Shown one piece after another: positions 58,001 to 64,000 of a stretch of 64,000 nucleotides of DNA. The stretch spans positions 27,853,501 to 27,917,500 of the forward strand of contig NC_088308.1 of assembly GCF_910592395.1 (NCBI RefSeq), in the 5' to 3' direction. This stretch comes from Lineus longissimus. Its lineage: Eukaryota; Nemertea; Pilidiophora; Heteronemertea; Lineidae. A program made the translations under genes and the position numbers. The notes beneath the pieces are model-generated. The model saw only the letters and a program-made list of their open reading frames with translations, was not told where the DNA came from and ran no database searches. The first letter of the stretch is position 1, and each line of letters begins with the position of its first letter.

Positions 58001-61000
58001 CAGGGCCACCATCAACAGACGATTGACCAATGTCTTCCTTCCCCTTCCCCTTCCCCTTCCAAACGTTCTTGGTTTCTTTCCACCAGATCCGCTCCCTACT
58101 CTGATTTACGAATGCAAATTAACCCACAATAGAGCCTTTTGATTGGGTCGTTTCTCAGGGATGCAGATTTCGGTGCTTTTGATTGGACGTATTCTTTCCA
58201 CCGGGGCTCCTTCTCCATACATGGCCCCCTATCATTTTTCATACAATTCAGGTAACACTGCATTAAAGTTTACTGGCAGTAATGGTAGGTATCATGAGGT
58301 ATGGAAGCCGACAGTTCTCCATTCCATACTTGTCTTTTATCAAGGATGGTCTCCTCGTATTACAAATTGTATTCAATTCCACCGCGACTTCAGTCACTGT
58401 TATTAGTGATAATGGAACCTTTTTGGGCGGAAAGCCCGAGGTATAATCAAGGAAGCACTTGAAGCGCGTTTCATGAGACATTTACTTAGTGTGGTCTAGA
58501 TGTTGGTCGATACGTCCTAGAGTACAGGCGACGACGAGATTAAAAAATGGCCTGGTCTTCGGAATGCCAATTCTGTACGAGAAGCCATATGAAACATACG
58601 AGCCTATGATGTATTCCAGCCATCAATAAGGCCGGCGGACCATTCTCCGTGAGGGGAATGTATACATTTTATCGGACCGGGCTAATGAACTCGTTCTTGC
58701 TTGATTACCCCAAAGGATATGGAAGAAATAATTCTATTTGCTCGTTCATCAAGACCTTCCTGATCGACAGATGATTATCTTATGACGTTGTCATCTTCGT
58801 TTAGTCTTCAGATACGGTACACCGCAAAATTTCACGCCTATTTATTTGGCTATTCGCGAAAACTTCTAAAAAGAGGTTAAATTTTTGCGATTTTTCTTTT
58901 GGCGGATAAGTATTTGTTCAGTGAGATAGAATGTGTAGCATGCATGTCGTCTTTATATAAGCGCCATCAAAACACATGACCAAGCTCCCATCTCTTTATC
59001 ACTGATCAAAACCCAGCTTACCTTGATTTCGGCAGTCTCTAACTGTCCGTTCCCTCGTGATACAGCATAACGACCTGGAAGGGTCATAAACGGATAAGTA
59101 ACTGACCACATCCTTCGCTTGATTAGATTGGTGATCATGTCGTAATCGTAAAGATGACATTAACACTGAGTGCGATCATCAGCATTGCCACGCCTATCAC
59201 ACCACCTCATCAGGACAGATGGTTTCAGCTGTGAGTACAGTAGCGGTACAGCTGACGCATCAACAAAAACTGCCTTGATTTTAACGAACGGCGTAGGCCT
59301 TTAAGGTCAAATGACAAGATTGAAAAGTATAATCAGAGAAGGATTTTGCAAGACAAGATATAGAGTTGCTATGACATCCATATAATGCCTCTTGTTGTAT
59401 ATGTTTTGCCGCGTACTCACCGACTTTGTCACAGCCCAGCGGCTTGATGTAATGAGTCGTACAATAGGCATCAAGGACAACTTTATCAGCAAAAGATTCA
59501 AAGTGTTCGTAACACTTCCTCAAATCAATAGCGTAGGTTGCTGCGGCACATCTGGGGTTCTCTTCGCATAGCTTAGAGCATATATCGCCACTGCTGACAC
59601 CAAGAATTGTTACCTCCTTGTAAGGGTTTATCGCCTGGAAGGCTTGAGGCAGCTCGTCCATACATCCACGCTTCCCTAAATGGAGATACAGAGAATGATG
59701 GTTACCCTTGAAAAATAAGTGATCACCACAGGTTATTCTTTGAATGAGATTTCGTTTTTCGCTTCGTTTTTCGAAGAGTGGTGACGCTCTTTGAAAAGTT
59801 CATGAACATGCATCCAATCTTCGCTTGCAACATAAACGCTAGTTACCTGTGTACATTTAAGGCATCCCAATTTGTAAGTGACCGTAATGACTGAAAATGA
59901 TATAGTTACAAGAGTTACAGCGTGTTGCCCCGTACTCACTTCCACAGTGAACCCGATGGCAGGGAAGAGTATCATCACTGGCCGGAGGAGACACCACAGA
60001 CCACCTTTGACTTGTGACTGAACAGTCGTCAGAGTTGAAGTCACAGCTGAAGGCAGTGGCCGCATCGCCGGTTATACCTCCTAAAACACATCATGTGATA
60101 CGTCAGTATTTCTCACAATTTTAAGGTTTCGCAAACTGGAGGCCCCGCTGGGGGCATTACAGAGCTGAAGCATGCTGGGTTGCTCACCGAAGCAACAGAA
60201 TAAAACCAAAGGTCGAGGTGTGCCACGCTTATATGACTCAAAAAGGTGAACCAAAAGTAGAGAGCTTTTTACACCATATTGATCCAGACCCGGCCAGATC
60301 ACATTGGCGAGTGTTTACACGGTGGATCCTAATCGGTTTGCTCCCATGTAAACGGCCCTTTTGGGAAAGTGTTGGCGTGTACAACGGTCATCATGTTCAG
60401 TCGTCAGCCATCATCACTTCAAAGACGAATGGCTTTCTTGCTCTGTAAGGAAGAGAAAGGGAGATACAAGGACAACCCTCAATCTGAAGACAGCCGTTAC
60501 TGCTGTTCTACCCCAACCTTCGAGGTCCCCGCGCCTTACCAGTACTGTTATCCCCATCGACATCACCGAGCACCACCTTTCCCATCCCCGACGCGTAGAA
60601 CGATTGGTGTGGGCTCCTCATCAACGCAGAGCAAGGCGCGATCATGACGTCATCAATAGCAATGTCACTACTGCCTTTTCTGTTTGTCACTCCTTCGAAG
60701 ATCACCTAGAACGAAACAAGGAAGCACACACATTTCCACCAATTCTACTAACCCTCAAATACTTTTAATTGATGTATTTTGTGACAACATTGGCATTCTT
60801 TCCGGTAACACGATCACTTTGCTTAGCTTGAGAGGGACCATCAGCAGATCAGGGTGGGTTCGGTCTACTCACTGCATCCTTATCAATATGATAAATAGTA
60901 AACTCACAAACTTCGTGTCGGGCGAAACATTGACATTTTCCTCCAACCAGTTGTCACCTTGGTTACCATAATGCCATGCTGCTAAAGCCTTGACGCCAGG

Positions 61001-63163
61001 AGAAGTATAACTGACAGTCTTGACCACGAGGTTACCCATCCGAAAGCCGGACATGTAATAGTAATACCTGAAATTTACCATTATGTGGTATTAAAAACCA
61101 TTGGTATGTACTTGCACTTCGTAGTTAACAGTCCGATAATAAACCAAACTTGGCTATAATCAGGAATTTCAGTATGATGACGTCACAAGCAAGACAGCCA
61201 ATAAGACATCAGTATAGATTCTTGTCAAAAGACTACCGAACTTTAAGGAGTCAGTGCTTTCGACCAGCGGGGTTTCCATCGAGCTACACCGTACACACGG
61301 CGGCGAATAATGGCTTTACAAAGGGCCCCTTACCATTAAGATTCACTATAAAATGAGGTATATAGGTGCTGCTTATTTTACTTCAAGGTTGCTATCAGTT
61401 CCTATCACAAGACTATTATATGCTGACGTAGCATACCTCAAGCAAAGTGTCTCGTTGGATGGAAGCGACAGCGCCGGCGATTTCAAGATAGCCTTTCTCC
61501 TTCTGGCGACTTTATGCGAGGACAGAAGCATGTATCGCCCTAAAATAGAACAATTAGTGCATTGCGAACTGCGATTAACACATTCTTTGCTTCCAAATTA
61601 GTTATTCACATGTCCCGAGTATTTCGAAAAACTCTGTCATGTCTAATAATCGAGAGGCATTGAAAGACGTCTGCCGTCCGAGAGCAAGAGCGAGAGAGGT
61701 AAAGACTTCAGTGCTTCATTGGTTTTACATGTCATTTCTTACTTCTTACTTCTTACACTGCATTATTTCCATGATTAAGATGTTATGTTAAAATGCTAAT
61801 TCAATGGGTGTGCAGGATTGGCGCATACCGTGATTATCGAATCCTAAAGAGTGATCCTGAGGAGGCCCACTGTCCGGCCAAGAGTCCGCCTTGCCTTGCT
61901 TCCAAAGCCAGTCAGCGCTGTCCGTAGTCAGTTGTGTCCAGCCGCAAAGCTTCTCATCGAAATCACAGTAATGGCTTACCGATTCTAGAAGGAGAAGTTT
62001 ATAGGAATGAAACCGTCATTCGTATTGTCAACATAAGTTTTCATCCAGAGTATTCTTTGAAACATCGCAGCTATGTCGGATTATCCGCACCAAACTTCGC
62101 CGGGAGGTCCAGGTCGATGCCAAATATGTCCATGAGGAGTTTAGTTTTACCATTTTTGTGCGATTAATTAAGGAATCAACAACTGGTTCAGTAGTGTAAA
62201 CCCCGCAATGACCCCCATCCCACCCATTCCTTACCAAGGCAAGCGGGAAGCCTCCCCGACCATTCCGCTGACTTGGTACAGTGGCGATAATGACTTCCGA
62301 CCAGCGATGTTCTGATATCTTGGTAGTTATTCTTACAGGAATACTCTATCTTTGCCCTTCCAACGTCAATGTTGTCGGCCACGAGGATTCCTCCCGCGGG
62401 AAGTGCAGGGTGGGCGCACTGCGTCTGATCTACAACGGATAATTAGTATATTATAACAAGATTGGAAAGTCAAAGCAGTTTTCGTCAGATTTGAAAATTC
62501 AAATTCACCCAACTCTTTGAACATAGATGATCCCACGCATTGCAAATCAAAAATGGTCTCCGGCAAATATGTAAAGGTTCCATCGTGTTTCCAGGGGCTT
62601 CGATTAATCCGATATGGGACATGTTTCATCGAAGCTCAGACTGATCACCGGGCAGAAAGAGGCGGCGGGATAAGACAGTCAAATGTCAGACAGATAAATC
62701 TCGCTACCCAAACTGGGAACAAGCCGGGGACCCATAAAGAGGTAAACGTCGCAGAGATATACGGTCGCCATCAAAATACTGTCTTTAAACAAAGCCAGAC
62801 GAAACAACTTTCATCTGGATCGATAGGCCTGATCAACCGGTATTGGGGAAAACAACCGAAAACGTATCCTGGTAACAGGGTTTCTCACACGCACAGAGTA
62901 GGCCCTATTACAGATGAGGGCAGTCATGGCATGATCTGGCGCACTGGTCAACTTACTGCAATGGTAAACCGTGTTAATCTTCCTAACATCGAGCGCTGAG
63001 AGATCATCAATGTACCCGATGAAGGCGACAGGCTTCTTGGCAATGATGGTGGTACGACCATTTCCAAACATCGTGGAACGATAGTGCATGATGGAATTGT
63101 AGTCATACGGTCCGGTTGCATTGAACTTCTCAGATGATAATTTGTTGAAATTATAACGTTTTC
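55039..63163 (-). CDS. Secreted astacin metalloprotease with CCP, three MAM and an inserted PAN domain (5' end outside window)
   Basis: Fifteen exons in transcript order: 63163-62957, 62634-62509, 62429-62235, 61984-61829, 61539-61437, 61067-60908, 60705-60540, 60080-59940, 59675-59421, 59074-59022, 57934-57734, 57396-57285, 56980-56849, 55768-55509 and 55146-55039. They give 790 in-frame residues plus a stop. The first holds the C-terminal half of an astacin (M12A) catalytic domain with the Met-turn SIMHY and LSALDVRKINTVYHC; the HExxH zinc motif must lie right of the window. Then follow a short Cys segment and a CCP/sushi domain (YSCKNNYQDIR, WSGRLPACL). MAM1 starts YCDFDEKLCGWTQ, and MAM2 starts FSCDFNSDDC, interrupted by a PAN exon. 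MAM3 starts CDFDSGICGW, and the tail GRCSDTCRGKK has no membrane anchor. Introns between modules are phase 1, the mark of exon shuffling. It resembles meprins in pairing astacin with MAM but lacks their MATH/EGF/TM tail. Confidence 0.88.
59421..59675 (-). other. Symmetric (phase 1-1) PAN/apple-domain exon within MAM2
   Basis: This 255-nt exon encodes a PAN/apple domain with the expected cysteines (GCMDE, DICSKLCEE, RCAAA, KCYEH, YCTTHY, LGC). The exon before it ends in the MAM2 N-terminal piece (DDTLPCHRVHCG). The exon after it resumes the MAM with RYAVSRGNGQLETAEIK. Skipping it keeps the frame and restores a continuous MAM domain. PAN domains often bind proteins or sugars. Confidence 0.85.
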
Positions 63164-64000
63164 CTGAAGGAAAACATGAAATGCTTCACCCATTTCATTT
63201 CAGTGATCTTAAAGTACAGATGGCTTTAAGGTTATTTGTTTCTTCAATGTCGGCATCGGCAGCTGTGGGGTTCCAAAGGGGCGGAATGAGGACTTCCCTG
63301 ATGGTGATTTGAACGATGTTGGCACACGAAGGCTCGATATAAAAGCATGATAGTTTTAGCGGTCACCAAATAAGATTATGGCTAAGAACCAATGACCTCG
63401 ACCATCAATCCTATTGTCCGCATAGTATCCAATAAGACAATGTAGATATAAGAAATGATACTGTTGAATCAACGACCACGTCTGCTGGGATCCAATTAGT
63501 GAGGGTTCCATGGACTTTTGCAGCCAACCACGTGTTTCAAATTCGTTCATAGTCTCACGCCGCGCTGTCAACACTGTGGAAAATGACAGCCCCAACAGAG
63601 GATAGCCCTCAGTCGACCGAATTGTCCTGAGCAGCTTGGGGTCGTTTTTATAAAGGGTTTTATACGATCAACTGTAAAAAGATGCAAGTTAGCAGCAAAA
63701 AACGATACTTTAGCGCTGATCTCTTGACTTGGCTTCCTGTGTCGGTTTAAGAGCGTTCTCCCTTGAGACCTCGAGAAGCGAAAACCAATAGCAAAAAATA
63801 TCATCTACCAAACCATCGGGATAGAGACCAAGCACGGTAGCGGACTTAGCAGAATTAGATGGACACATCGATTTGGTGCTGATGCAATATCTTGTTAACC
63901 CATCTAAACCCATGAAACTCACATTTGCAGTGATGACTGAACGTTTTCCAACGGATGGTCAGGTCATTGTTAATAGGTTTCGACAATTTATTTTTGAGGG
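63164..64000 (-). other. Intron upstream of the astacin C-terminal exon
   Basis: These 837 bp lie 5' of the first visible astacin exon, which starts mid-codon after TTCCTTCAG, so they are intronic at least in part. I found no exon encoding the HExxHxxGFxHE zinc site in any minus-strand frame here. Confidence 0.6.

Noticed and set aside
1-64000. CRISPR arrays, operons, ribosome binding sites, prophage or viral genes
   Set aside because: The window is spliced animal DNA; no regularly spaced repeats or viral proteins were seen.

Overview
This is a gene-rich, intron-rich animal nuclear window with no prokaryotic features. All splice sites I placed follow GT-AG rules except one GC-AG intron. The rhabdomeric (Gq-type) opsin, with its HPKFR motif and Tyr at the vertebrate-E113 position, and the overall protein resemblance suggest a lophotrochozoan invertebrate (mollusc, brachiopod or annelid-like). 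That placement is inference; the sequence shows only that it is a bilaterian animal.

Layout. (1) 71-2720 (-): DRC3/LRRC48, a ciliary dynein regulatory complex subunit, running off the left edge. (2) 3331-13404 (+): TOM1, a VHS-GAT endosomal adaptor, head-to-head with DRC3 across a 610-bp gap that contains an RFX X-box-like site. The vertebrate orthologues TOM1L2 and DRC3 have the same head-to-head arrangement. (3) 18375-19551 (-): a CRADD/RAIDD-like CARD plus death-domain adaptor. (4) 20505-28790 (+): IFT56/TTC26, an IFT-B subunit, with two tandem exon duplications: an internal 70/70-nt pair separated by only 36 nt, and a terminal 112/112-nt pair. (5) 31382-35409 (-): SEM1/DSS1. Its first intron hosts an opposite-strand secreted cyclase-family gene (33857-34848). 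A near-identical copy (36508-37494) lies on the other side of SEM1 exon 1. (6) 39029-42732 (+): ALG1 mannosyltransferase. (7) 47111-49719 (+): r-opsin. (8) 55039-63163 (-): the 3' part of a secreted astacin-CCP-MAM-MAM-MAM protease, in which a PAN domain on a single phase 1-1 exon sits inside the second MAM domain. It continues off the right edge.

Between the genes lie small repeats: tRNA-derived sequences, inverted repeats, a nearly perfect 67-bp-arm hairpin, dispersed palindromes, a poly(A)-tailed LINE endonuclease fragment, and a 286-bp poly(A)-tailed insertion flanked by a perfect 13-bp target-site duplication.

The genes do not form one pathway. DRC3 and IFT56 are both ciliary, and the rest are housekeeping, sensory or extracellular genes. 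The most unusual structures are the paired alternative exons of IFT56, the PAN-within-MAM exon, and the nested and duplicated cyclase locus. All exon coordinates were derived by hand from splice consensus, reading phase and similarity to remembered family sequences. UTR extents are mostly unknown.
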